A stretch of 34,192 nucleotides of DNA, taken from contig JADMKN010000068.1 of assembly GCA_015478825.1 (NCBI GenBank), forward strand, positions 1-34,192, in the 5' to 3' direction. The translations under genes and the position numbers were made by a program. This DNA comes from Patulibacter sp. (GTDB lineage: Bacteria > Actinomycetota > Thermoleophilia > Solirubrobacterales > Solirubrobacteraceae). This document shows positions 1-8,633 of the stretch, one piece after another. Under the pieces are notes generated by a model. The model was not told where the DNA came from, made no database searches, and saw only the letters and a program-made list of their open reading frames with translations. The number at the start of each line of letters is the position of its first letter. Within the stretch, counting starts at the first letter, position 1.

Positions 1-115
1 CTGCTCGTAGTACAGGCACAACCTCGACAGGTCGGGTCCGAAGCGCCGGGGCGGCTCGACCGCCCTGCGACAATTCCCCCCACGGCGCGGAACCGACCGC
101 GTACGCTGACGGACC

Positions 116-1675
116 ATGAGCGGACTTCAAACAGACGGTCGGTACGACGTGGTGATCGTCGGGGCGGGCTCCGCGGGCTGCGTGCTCGCCGCCCGGCTCA
201 GCGAGAACCCCGACCGCCGGGTGCTGATCCTGGAGTCCGGCCCGACGTTCACGAGCCTCGCGGAGATGCCGCCGAGTCTCCGCGACGAGCGGACGTTCCC
301 GGTGGACCACCTCTGGACGTACGAGGGCTTCGACTACGCCGACAGCGCGGACTCGGCCCCGGTGATCCGGGGGCGCGCGCTCGGGGGCTCGGGGTCGGCC
401 AACGGGATGATCTACCAGCGCGGGCTGCCGGAGAACTACGACGGCTGGGGCTCGCCGTTGTGGTCCGCCGCCGCGTTGGACCCGGTCTTCGAGCGGATCG
501 AGGACGACCGCGACGCCGACCCGTCGACGTCGACGCCCGGCGTGCTGCCGATCGGCCGAATCGGGCGCGAGGGCTGGGCCCCGGCGCACCGCGCGTTCCA
601 CGACGCCCTGCGGGACCTGGGCGTGGCGGAGAACCCGGACGTGGCGCGGACCGAGAACCAGGGCGTCGGCGCCACCGCGCGGAACGGGATCGACGGGGTG
701 CGGGTCAGCGCGGCGCTGGCCTACCTGCTGCCGGCGCTGGTCCGGCCGAACCTGGAGCTGCGCGGCCACGCCCACGTGGCGCGGGTCGTGATCGAGGGCG
801 GACGCGCCCGCGGGATCGAGGCGATCGTCGACGGCCAGCCGGTCCGCGTCGCGGCGAGCGAGGTGATCGTCTCGGCCGGGGCGATCGAGAGCCCGCACCT
901 GCTGGCGCTCTCGGGGATCGGCGAGGCGGCGACCATCCGTCGCCTCGGGATCGACGCGGCGGTCGACCTGCCCGGCGTCGGCCAGCACCTCCACGACCAC
1001 CCGGCGGTGACGTCGAGCGTGCGGCTGAAGCGCCACGTGCGGGAGTGGGACCTGCGCTGCCTGGTCGCGTGCACGACCACGACGGAAGCGGACGCGTCCG
1101 CGGGGCAGCGCAGCGACGTCTCGACGGTCGTGCTCTCGGGGCCGTACGCCGGCAGCAACGGGGGAGGACTGCCAGACGCGCCCGATTCCGATCACGTCGA
1201 CGTCAACCAGATGGCGATGCTCTACGCCCCCGACAGCGTCGGGCACCTGGAGTTCGTGTCGGCGGATCCCGCGGTCCAGCCACGGATCCACTTCCGCTAC
1301 CTGGAGGCGCCGCGCGACCGGGAGCGGATGCGCGCGGCGGTTCGGCAGAACGCGGCGGTCTTCGCACATCCGGCGTTCGCGGAGATGATCGACGACTGGT
1401 CCGGTACGCCGGACACGGCGACGCTCGACGACGACGCGGCGCTCGACGCCTGGATCCGCCGCCGTCAGGCGACGACCCTGCACGGCTGCGGGACCTGCCG
1501 GATGGGTCCCGACCGCGACCCCGAAGCGGTGGTCGACTTCCACGGTCGCGTGCGTGGCGTCGACGGGTTGCGGGTCGCGGACCTGTCGATCGCCCCGCGC
1601 GCCCCGACGGCCGCGACGAACGCCACGGCGATGGCGATCGGTGAGCGGATCGCGGCGCTGATCGACGAGGGGTAG
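116..1675 (+). CDS. mftG: GMC-family FAD oxidoreductase, probable mycofactocin-system MftG
   Basis: N-terminal VVIVGAGSAGCVLAARLSE dinucleotide fold, GGSGSANGMIYQRG and HGCGTCRMG...APTAATNATAMAIGERIA GMC signatures; convergent with an MftR-like TetR gene and in the same window as mftA-F. Confidence 0.8.
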   Translation: MSGLQTDGRYDVVIVGAGSAGCVLAARLSENPDRRVLILESGPTFTSLAEMPPSLRDERTFPVDHLWTYEGFDYADSADSAPVIRGRALGGSGSANGMIYQRGLPENYDGWGSPLWSAAALDPVFERIEDDRDADPSTSTPGVLPIGRIGREGWAPAHRAFHDALRDLGVAENPDVARTENQGVGATARNGIDGVRVSAALAYLLPALVRPNLELRGHAHVARVVIEGGRARGIEAIVDGQPVRVAASEVIVSAGAIESPHLLALSGIGEAATIRRLGIDAAVDLPGVGQHLHDHPAVTSSVRLKRHVREWDLRCLVACTTTTEADASAGQRSDVSTVVLSGPYAGSNGGGLPDAPDSDHVDVNQMAMLYAPDSVGHLEFVSADPAVQPRIHFRYLEAPRDRERMRAAVRQNAAVFAHPAFAEMIDDWSGTPDTATLDDDAALDAWIRRRQATTLHGCGTCRMGPDRDPEAVVDFHGRVRGVDGLRVADLSIAPRAPTAATNATAMAIGERIAALIDEG

Positions 1676-1718
1676 CTGACCGCGGCGGCCGGCGACGGCC
1701 GGCGACCGCACGGAGCTC

Positions 1719-1814
1719 GTCGACTTCCGTACCGCCGGGGTACCGCGGGTGACGAGGCCGGCGACGGGGCGGCGACCGGGCCGAATCGCGTCGACTTCTG
1801 TACCGCCGGGGTAC
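1719..1814. repeat. Two 25-bp direct repeats (1719-1743, 1790-1814), one mismatch, each containing a GTACC-N5-GGTAC dyad
   Basis: gtcgacttcCgtaccgccggggtac vs gtcgacttcTgtaccgccggggtac, 71-bp periodicity, in the mftG/mftR convergent intergenic region. Confidence 0.8.
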
Positions 1815-1828
1815 GCCGGGCGACGGGG

Positions 1829-2473
1829 CTAGGCGCTTGCGCGCAGGGCGGCTTCGGGGAAGCCCGTGGCGAGCAGGCGGAAGCCGTCGTCGAGCTGCTC
1901 GAGCAGGTCGCCGCCGTCGCGGACCCACACGCGGTAGGTCGCGATCGAGACGCCGAGCGCGGCCTGGGCGACGACCTGGGGGACGTGGGCGTGCGCGTCG
2001 ACGGCGAGCCGCTCGGCGACGTAGTCGGCGATCACCTGGCACCAGTCGTGGTAGCGCAGCGTCGAGTGGGCCTGGAGCGCTGGGACGGTGGTGATCAGGT
2101 CCATCCGCACCCGCAGGACCGGCAGGCTGTCGGGACCCCAGTCGTTGAACGCGATCACCGAGCGGCGGACCGCTTCCAGCACCGGCTCGTCGGGCGGGCC
2201 GGCGCGCAGCGCGTCGTGCAGTCGGTCGAGCTGCTCGGAGAATTCGCCCCAGACGATGTCGTTCTTGGAGTCGTAGTACCGGAACAGCGTGCGGCGGTTG
2301 ATCCCGACGGCCCGACCGATCTCGTCGACGGTCGTCTCGTCGAAGCCGTGCTCGACGAACAGCCGCATCGCGGCGTCGGCGATCTCGCCGCGCGAGGTGC
2401 TCGGCGGCCGGCCGCGCGTGCCGCCGCGGCGGGGGGCGGCGGGGGCGGCCGATCGTCCTGTGGTCTGCGTCAC
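1829..2473 (-). CDS. mftR: TetR-family regulator, mycofactocin-system MftR-like
   Basis: AAMRLFVEHGFDETTVDEIGRAVGINRRTLFRYYDSKNDIVWGEF resembles the MftR-type helix-turn-helix (NRRTLFRYYxSKNxIxWGxF). Confidence 0.8.
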   Translation of the reverse strand: MTQTTGRSAAPAAPRRGGTRGRPPSTSRGEIADAAMRLFVEHGFDETTVDEIGRAVGINRRTLFRYYDSKNDIVWGEFSEQLDRLHDALRAGPPDEPVLEAVRRSVIAFNDWGPDSLPVLRVRMDLITTVPALQAHSTLRYHDWCQVIADYVAERLAVDAHAHVPQVVAQAALGVSIATYRVWVRDGGDLLEQLDDGFRLLATGFPEAALRASA

Positions 2474-2529
2474 GGTTCGGTCAGGCTATCGGGAACCTGC
2501 CGCCTCCCGGCCTCCGGTCGCCCGTTCGA

Positions 2530-3909
2530 TCAGGCCCCGAGCAGCGCGGTCAGCTCGCGGACGTCGTCGACCGCGGGCAAGCGCTCGACCACGTCGACCA
2601 GCCGAGCGGCGCGGTCGATCCCGACGACCGGCTCGGCGTTGGCCCGGAACTTCGCCCGGATCTCCTCGACGGTCAACGGCCGCGACGGGGTGCCGCGGAC
2701 GTCCGGGACGATCAGCTCGTCGCGCTGGCCGTCACGTTGGACGACCTCGATCCGCGCCGGGAACCGGGCGGGGAAGCCCGAGTCGACCCACGGCACGTAC
2801 TCGATCCGCGACGCCAGCTCCAGCACCGCGCCGTCGGACGCGATCCCAGGGATGTCCCGCGGACCGAGGTGGCCGCGCAGCAGGGCGGCGGCGACGCAGA
2901 CCGGCAGGCTGTAGCGGGCGGCCTGGTCGCTCGACGGCCGCTGCTTCTCGGCCCACGGGTCGGAGATCACCGATCCCGCCTCGACCGGCGCGTGGCAGAT
3001 CACGGACGCGACGTCCTCGACGCGCAGGCCCTCGGCGAGCAGCGACTCGACCGCTTCGAGGAACGGATGGATGTAGTGGCAGACCGGGTAGCGCTTGAAC
3101 GCGGCGTTGGGCAGCTCCCAGTCGCGCCCGATCCCGTCGACCAGCGGGGCGAGCGCCGGGGTGATGTCGTCGTCGTGCGCGTACGACGCGTAGAAGCCGA
3201 CCGGGCCCTCGAGCACGGTCGCCGGGCCGGTGACGCCGAGTCGGGCCATCTCGACGGCCATCAGCCCCGACTGGGCGGCCCATCCCGCGTGCATCGCCTT
3301 GACGGTCGCGCCGTCCCGCAGGAACTCGAACGTCCCGGCGGCCTGGCTGCCGCAGATCCCCAGCGCGTTGACGAGCGTGTCGCGGGGAACGCCCGCGAGC
3401 AGGCCCGCGGCGACGGCGGCGCCGAACGGGCCGGCAACGGCGACGGTCTGGAAGCCCGCGGACTGGAACCGGCCCGGCGCGGCCAGGCCGAGGGCGATCA
3501 GGGTCTCCCAGGCGGCGGCGACGGCGAGCAGCAGCTCCGCGCCCGACGCGCCCTCGCGCTCGGCGGCGGCCAGCGCGGCGGGGACGACGACGGCGCTGCC
3601 GTGGATCACCGACGGCACGTGGGTGTCGTCGAACTCCATCGCGTGCATGAACGTGCCGTTGACCAGCGCCGCGTGGGCGTGGGTCAGGCGCGCGTCGCGG
3701 CCGACGACGGTGGCGTCGCCCGCCCCGAGCCGCGAGAGGTCGGCCCCGATCGAGGTGGTGCCCGCCGCCCCGCCGGCGAAGCCGACGCCGAGCGCGTCGA
3801 GCAGGTGGTCCTGCGCGGCGCGGACGACCGCCGGCGGCAGCGCGTCGGCGCTCAGCGCCGTGACGCGGTCGGCCAGGACCGCGGCCAGCGGTGCGGCGGG
3901 GGCGCTCAT
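2530..3909 (-). CDS. MmgE/PrpD family protein (2-methylcitrate dehydratase-like)
   Basis: MSAPAAPLAAVLADRV...AAQDHLLDALGVGFAG...NGTFMHAMEFDDTH...FKRYPVCHYIHPFLEA; start overlaps the upstream gene stop (ATGA at 3906-3909). Confidence 0.85.
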   Translation of the reverse strand: MSAPAAPLAAVLADRVTALSADALPPAVVRAAQDHLLDALGVGFAGGAAGTTSIGADLSRLGAGDATVVGRDARLTHAHAALVNGTFMHAMEFDDTHVPSVIHGSAVVVPAALAAAEREGASGAELLLAVAAAWETLIALGLAAPGRFQSAGFQTVAVAGPFGAAVAAGLLAGVPRDTLVNALGICGSQAAGTFEFLRDGATVKAMHAGWAAQSGLMAVEMARLGVTGPATVLEGPVGFYASYAHDDDITPALAPLVDGIGRDWELPNAAFKRYPVCHYIHPFLEAVESLLAEGLRVEDVASVICHAPVEAGSVISDPWAEKQRPSSDQAARYSLPVCVAAALLRGHLGPRDIPGIASDGAVLELASRIEYVPWVDSGFPARFPARIEVVQRDGQRDELIVPDVRGTPSRPLTVEEIRAKFRANAEPVVGIDRAARLVDVVERLPAVDDVRELTALLGA

Positions 3910-5315
3910 CGCGGCAGCGGAGCGTTCGCGGCGGCGGCGCCGGCGACGCGGCCGAGGCCCATCGCGGTCAGCAGGCCGTTGCCGGAGCTGTAGCCCGCGC
4001 CGCCCTGCTGGCCGCTGATCCCGACCGCGACGCCGCCGGTCGCGAACAGGCCGGGGATCACGCTGCCGTCGGCCTTCAGCGGGCGGGCGTCGTGGTCGAT
4101 CGCGGCGCCGCCCTGGGTGTGGAAGAGGCCGGGGGTGGTCCGGCACATCGCGTACGGCGCGGTCAGCGGGCCGAAGCCGAAGTCGCTGCGGCCGAAGGCG
4201 TCGGGCGTGCCCTGCGCACCGGACTCGGCGTCCTTGGCCGCCTGGGCGATCGTCGCGGTGAGCGCGTCGGCGGGCACGTCGAAGAACGCGGCCAGCTCGG
4301 CCGGGTCGGACGCGACCTTGACGCCGCCCATCTCGACCAGCTCGCGGAACTCCAGCTCGTTGCCGGCGACGTAGTCGCGGATCCGCTCGTCGAAGACGAC
4401 GTAGGCGTGGCCGCCGTTGGCGATCACGTCGGCGGCGAAGCCCGAGTAGCCGGTCGACTCGTCGCCGAAGCGCACGCCGCTGGGGTTGATCAGGATGCCG
4501 CCCTTCTCGACCGTCGTCCACGACGTGATCGAGCCGTGCGGGTAGGCGACGGCGGCGTAGCCCTGGTACGCGCCGATGTTCTCGAGCTTGGCGCCGAGGT
4601 CGCGGACCCAGGCGACGGCCTCGCCGGTCGAGCCGTGCGCGCCGAAGTACTCGGCGTCGGCGACGTCCGGGCAGTACTCGCGGACCATCTCGCGGTTGCC
4701 GGCGAAGCCGTTGGCGGCCAGCACGATGTTGGGCGCGCCGAGACGCGTCTCGGCGGCGCGCTCGCCGGCCGCGATCACGCCAGAGACCTGGCCGTCGGCG
4801 TTCAGCAGCAGGTCCTGGACCGGGTGGCCGAGCACGAGGGGGATCTCGCGCTCGTCGAGCGCGCGGACGAGGTCGTTGACCAGGTCCTGGCCCTTGCGGC
4901 TCTTCGGCGCGTGCAGGCGCGGGACGGAGTGGCCGACGTGCTTGTAGTCCGTGATCAGCTCGAGCTCGATCCCGATGTCCTCGCGCAGCCACTCGACCAT
5001 CGGGGCGGACTGCCGGGCAAGCTGGTGGGTCAGCCACTCGGCCTCGTGCGGGCCGCTCTGGCGGAGCAGGTCGGCGGCCATCCGCTCCGGCGAGTCCTCG
5101 ATCCCGGCTTCGGCCTGGTACTTCGTGCCGCCGCCGGGCACCGATCCGGTGCTCAGCCCGGTGTTGCCGCCGGCGCGGTCGTACTTCTCGACGACGGCAA
5201 CGGTCGCGCCGGCCTCGTGGGCGGCCAGGGCGGCCACGAGGCCCGCGCCACCGGCGCCGACGACGAGGACGTCGACTTCGGTGTCGAAGTCGCCGGTGGT
5301 GTTGATCTGCGGCAT
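3906..5315 (-). CDS. FAD-dependent oxidoreductase, fumarate reductase/3-ketosteroid dehydrogenase-like
   Basis: VDVLVVGAGGAGLVAALAAHEAGATVAVVEK Rossmann motif; C-terminal GLFATGGVAVGISGQQGGAGYSSGNGLLTAMGLG. Confidence 0.85.
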   Translation of the reverse strand: MPQINTTGDFDTEVDVLVVGAGGAGLVAALAAHEAGATVAVVEKYDRAGGNTGLSTGSVPGGGTKYQAEAGIEDSPERMAADLLRQSGPHEAEWLTHQLARQSAPMVEWLREDIGIELELITDYKHVGHSVPRLHAPKSRKGQDLVNDLVRALDEREIPLVLGHPVQDLLLNADGQVSGVIAAGERAAETRLGAPNIVLAANGFAGNREMVREYCPDVADAEYFGAHGSTGEAVAWVRDLGAKLENIGAYQGYAAVAYPHGSITSWTTVEKGGILINPSGVRFGDESTGYSGFAADVIANGGHAYVVFDERIRDYVAGNELEFRELVEMGGVKVASDPAELAAFFDVPADALTATIAQAAKDAESGAQGTPDAFGRSDFGFGPLTAPYAMCRTTPGLFHTQGGAAIDHDARPLKADGSVIPGLFATGGVAVGISGQQGGAGYSSGNGLLTAMGLGRVAGAAAANAPLPR

Positions 5316-6740
5316 CTAGTCCTGATCCTTCGCGTGGTCGGTGAGGAGGTCGTCGAGGAGCTCGGCCCACGGTCGCTGGAGCAGCGCGGGCTGCTCGATC
5401 AGGCGGCGGATCGTGGGGACGAACCCGGGGTGGACGGGACCGACGGACCCGGCGATCTTGTCGTCGAGCAGGACGTCGGTCGAGAGGGGACGGTCGGGGC
5501 TGCCGATCGCGCTCATGCAGGTCCGCTCGATCGTGCGGCCGTCGTCGAGCGTCAGGACGACGGTCGCGGGGCGGTCGTGCGGGGGCGCCGGGGCAGGGAC
5601 GAAGGGCTGCATCGTGATCCGCTCGCGCAGCGCGGCGATCCGCGGATCGACGAGCGCGGCGGGTGCGCTGGCGTCGGCGTCGACCTTGCCGAGCACCAGC
5701 GCGGCGGCGGCCATGTGCGGCAGCGAGAACTTGGCGGCGAGGCTGGTGGCGGGCTGGGGGTTGGTGAGCTTCCTCGCCAGCGGATGGGTGCGGACGTCGA
5801 GGCCGACGACCCGCTCGGCGACGGCCGGATCCTCGGCGCGGATCTCCAGCAGCGGCTCGACGGTCGAGTGCGCGTACTGGCAGCAGGCGAAGAGCTTGTG
5901 GTACCCGTCGCGGATGCCCCAGGAGGACCCGAGCCCGGTGGTGAGCTGGGAGACGTCCGTGGTGGCGCCCATCGCGGTCGCGAAGGCGGTGTGCGGGGCG
6001 GACGGGTCGCCACCGATCCCGTGCGGGGCCCAGCGGGCGTGCTGGATCCCGGTCCAGGCGGCGATCCCGGTCCAGACGTTGCGGACCATCGCGCCGCTGA
6101 GCGCGTGGTCGAACGGCCCCATCATCGCGGTCGTGGCGCCGGCGGCGACGGCCGCGACGGAATGGTCGGGGCTCAGGCCGGAGGCGAAGGCGGCCCCGGC
6201 CGCGGCGCCGATCGGGCCGAGCAGCGCGTGGGGATGGATCGTCATGTGCTCGTGGCGCCAGGCCCGGGCGACGCGGGTGACGACCTCGTAGCCGGCCACG
6301 AGCGCGGTGACCAACTGCTCGCCGGTGAGCCCGCGGGCCTCGGCCTCGGCGAGCAGCGCGGGCAGCACGTAGAGCCCGGCGTGGCAGGTCGCGGGGCGGT
6401 AGCCCTCGTCCATCTCGGCCCAGTCGGCGGCGGCGCCGTTGGCGGCGGCCACCGCGGCTCGCTCGCCGCGGATCCGCCCGGACCCGAAGACGGTGGCCTC
6501 GGGCGCCTGGCCGGCGGTCACGAGGCTGTCGCGGACGGCGGTGACCTGCGGGTCGTCGCGGACGGCGATCATCGCGCCGAGATCGTCGGCGAGCACCAGC
6601 AGCGCGCGACGACGGACGTCGTCGGGCAGGTCGGCGTAGCGCACGCGGGCCGCCCAGCGGACGAGCGCCGCGAGGGCGTCGCCGGAGGACGTCGCGTCGG
6701 CGTCGTCCGGGGCGTGGGGGGAATGCGACGAGTCGGTCAT
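5316..6740 (-). CDS. MmgE/PrpD family protein (second copy)
   Basis: NGAAADWAEMDEGYRPATCHAGLYVLPALLAEAEARG...KLFACCQYAHSTVEPLLEI; GGAGG ribosome binding site just upstream of ATG; abuts the downstream gene. Confidence 0.85.
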   Translation of the reverse strand: MTDSSHSPHAPDDADATSSGDALAALVRWAARVRYADLPDDVRRRALLVLADDLGAMIAVRDDPQVTAVRDSLVTAGQAPEATVFGSGRIRGERAAVAAANGAAADWAEMDEGYRPATCHAGLYVLPALLAEAEARGLTGEQLVTALVAGYEVVTRVARAWRHEHMTIHPHALLGPIGAAAGAAFASGLSPDHSVAAVAAGATTAMMGPFDHALSGAMVRNVWTGIAAWTGIQHARWAPHGIGGDPSAPHTAFATAMGATTDVSQLTTGLGSSWGIRDGYHKLFACCQYAHSTVEPLLEIRAEDPAVAERVVGLDVRTHPLARKLTNPQPATSLAAKFSLPHMAAAALVLGKVDADASAPAALVDPRIAALRERITMQPFVPAPAPPHDRPATVVLTLDDGRTIERTCMSAIGSPDRPLSTDVLLDDKIAGSVGPVHPGFVPTIRRLIEQPALLQRPWAELLDDLLTDHAKDQD

Positions 6741-6784
6741 GGCCTCCGCAGCCCGTGCGGCGCCCGGGGCCGGGCGGCACGGCT

Positions 6785-6824
6785 GGTCGAGAGGCTACGT
6801 CGTCAATTGCAAACTGTCAACAGA
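6785..6824 (-). promoter_or_regulatory. Candidate sigma70-type promoter with -35 embedded in a GntR-like dyad (TCTGTTGACAGT)
   Basis: On the minus strand TTGACA (6820-6815), 17-nt spacer, TAGCCT; upstream of the MmgE/PrpD operon. Confidence 0.55.
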
Positions 6825-6842
6825 AGACAACGTGACCGCCGC

Positions 6843-6860
6843 GGGGGGGGGTCCGCCCCC
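6843..6860 (-). terminator. Candidate hairpin terminator of gntR, containing a G9 tract
   Basis: ggggggggg-tccg-ccccc immediately 3' of the minus-strand GntR stop codon. Confidence 0.35.
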
Positions 6861-6862
6861 GA

Positions 6863-7561
6863 TCAGGGGGTCTCGATCGGCGCGGGCTCGTCGTCGGCCA
6901 TCGCCTGCAGGGCGTAGTTGAGCGCCTTGGAGAGGTGCTCGTCCATCGCCGAGGCGGCCGCCTCGGGGTCGCGCGACAGCACGGCGGCGATCAGCGCGGC
7001 GTGCTCGTCGATCGCGTCGTGGGCGCGGGCCTGCGTCTGGCCGGACTGGGTGCGCAGCAGCAACAGCTCGCGGTTGACCGTCGCGACGTGCGCGGCCAGC
7101 GCGTCGTTGGCCGACGCGTCGGCGAGCAGCGCGTGGATGTCGTGGGTGCCCTGGAACTGGTCGTCGGGATTGACGTCCTCGTCCTCGGCGGCCATGTCGG
7201 CCCGGAGCTGTTCGAGCTGGTGCTGCTGAGCCGGCGTGAGCCGCTCGGCGGCGAGCGCGGCGACCTTGCGCTCGAGCGTGATCCGGACCTCGAACAGGTT
7301 GCTGACCTCGTTGACTGACAGCCGGCGGACGAACGCGCCGCGGTGGGGCTGGAGCACCACCAGGCCGTCCCGGGCCAGCCGTTGCATCGCCTCGCGGACC
7401 GGACCGCGGCTGACCCCCAGATCGGTCGCGATTTCGACCTCGTTGAGACGACCCCCGGGAGGGAACGCCCCGTGGAGGATCTGGTCGCGAAGCGTGCGCT
7501 CGGCCTGGTCGCTGAACGAGTTGCCGGTGCGGGAGATCGCGTTGCTGCTCTCCGCGCTCAT
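6863..7561 (-). CDS. GntR family (FCD/FadR-type) transcriptional regulator
   Basis: LRDQILHGAFPPGGRLNEVEIATDLGVSRGPVREAMQRLARDGLVVLQPHRGAFV winged helix followed by an FCD-like domain. Confidence 0.9.
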   Translation of the reverse strand: MSAESSNAISRTGNSFSDQAERTLRDQILHGAFPPGGRLNEVEIATDLGVSRGPVREAMQRLARDGLVVLQPHRGAFVRRLSVNEVSNLFEVRITLERKVAALAAERLTPAQQHQLEQLRADMAAEDEDVNPDDQFQGTHDIHALLADASANDALAAHVATVNRELLLLRTQSGQTQARAHDAIDEHAALIAAVLSRDPEAAASAMDEHLSKALNYALQAMADDEPAPIETP

Positions 7562-7705
7562 GCGGGGTCGCGGCGTGGTCCGCCGTGCGGGCGCCGTGGA
7601 CCGCGAGAGTCGGTGGTCGTCATGCCGGAAATCCTACGCGGAAACCGCCCCGTTCGCCGGATCTCGGCCCGTTCCTGCCCGCTGTTTCGCTCGGGTTAAC
7701 GATCA

Positions 7706-7740
7706 ACTGTTGACAATCGACAGAATGCGTGGTTCTCTAT
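7706..7740 (+). promoter_or_regulatory. Candidate promoter/operator: TTGACA -35 within ACTGTTGACAAT dyad
   Basis: ACTGTTGACAAT (7706-7717) resembles the TTGTnnACAA form of FCD-GntR operators; TCTCTAT about 18 nt downstream of TTGACA. Confidence 0.5.
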
Positions 7741-8633
7741 GTGCCGTGGCTCACGGACAACGACAGATCGCTCCCTTGCTCGACCAGGTGCAGACCGCGC
7801 GCTCGAGCGGGCAGCCCCTCCTGCTCCCGGGGGTCTACGACGCGCTCAGCGCCCGGCTCGCCGCCGCCGCCGGCTTCGAGGCGCTTTACCTGACCGGCGC
7901 CGGACTCGCGAACGCCCGTCTCGGCGTCCCGGACATCGGGCTCGTCAGCCTCGAGCAGCTCGTCGACCACGTGGCCGCGATCAGCGACCGGGTCGATGTA
8001 CCGCTCGTCGTCGACGGCGACACCGGCTTCGGCAACGCGGTCAACGTGACCCACGTCGTCCGCAAGCTCGAGCGCGCCGGAGCGTCGGCGATCCAGCTCG
8101 AGGACCAGGTCTTCCCGAAGAAGTGCGGCCACTTCGCCGGCAAGGCGATCGTGCCGGTCGACGAGATGGTCGGCAAGCTCCGCGCCGCCGTCGACTCGCG
8201 GCGCTCCGAGGGCACGTTGATCGTCGCTCGCACCGACGCCCGGGCGATCGACGGCGTCGACGCCGCCGTCGACCGTGCCGGGCAGTTCCTCGCGGCGGGC
8301 GCCGACATCATCTTCGTCGAGGCGCCGACCAGCGTCGACGAGCTCCGCGAGATCGCGCGCCAGATCGACGCCCCGCTCGTGGCCAACATGGTCGAGGGCG
8401 GCTCGACCCCGATCGTCCCGCTCGACGAGCTCGGCGAGCTGGGCTACTCGGTCGTGCTGTACGCCAACGCCGCGCTGCGGTCGGCGCAGTACGCGGTATC
8501 GCGTGCGTACGCCGAGCTTCGGGTATCGGGTATCAGCACCAACCTGCTCGACACGATGGCGACCTGGGAAGAGCGCCAAGCGGCGGTCGGCAAGCCCGAG
8601 TACGACGAACTGGAAGCCCGGTACGCCTCGTGA
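7725..8633 (+). CDS. Isocitrate lyase/PEP mutase superfamily lyase (methylisocitrate or dimethylmalate lyase-like)
   Basis: VVDGDTGFGNAVNVTHVVRKLERAGASAIQLEDQVFPKKCGHFAGK with the KKCGH lyase signature; start may instead be GTG at 7746. Confidence 0.85.
   Translation: MRGSLCAVAHGQRQIAPLLDQVQTARSSGQPLLLPGVYDALSARLAAAAGFEALYLTGAGLANARLGVPDIGLVSLEQLVDHVAAISDRVDVPLVVDGDTGFGNAVNVTHVVRKLERAGASAIQLEDQVFPKKCGHFAGKAIVPVDEMVGKLRAAVDSRRSEGTLIVARTDARAIDGVDAAVDRAGQFLAAGADIIFVEAPTSVDELREIARQIDAPLVANMVEGGSTPIVPLDELGELGYSVVLYANAALRSAQYAVSRAYAELRVSGISTNLLDTMATWEERQAAVGKPEYDELEARYAS

Noticed and set aside
1-115. Possible truncated divergent gene at the left edge
   Set aside because: Too little sequence to identify a frame or start with confidence.
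2530-6780. 1416-aa minus-strand ORF
   Set aside because: Only its C-terminal part from the ATG at 3909 resembles a protein family (MmgE/PrpD); the rest is Arg/Pro/Gly-rich out-of-frame readthrough opposite two better genes.
3891-6917. 1008-aa plus-strand ORF
   Set aside because: Antisense to three well-supported genes; low-complexity composition typical of high-GC shadow ORFs.
7236-7724. N-terminal extension of the ICL-like ORF
   Set aside because: It runs antisense into gntR and through the divergent promoter; family homology begins only after about 7746.
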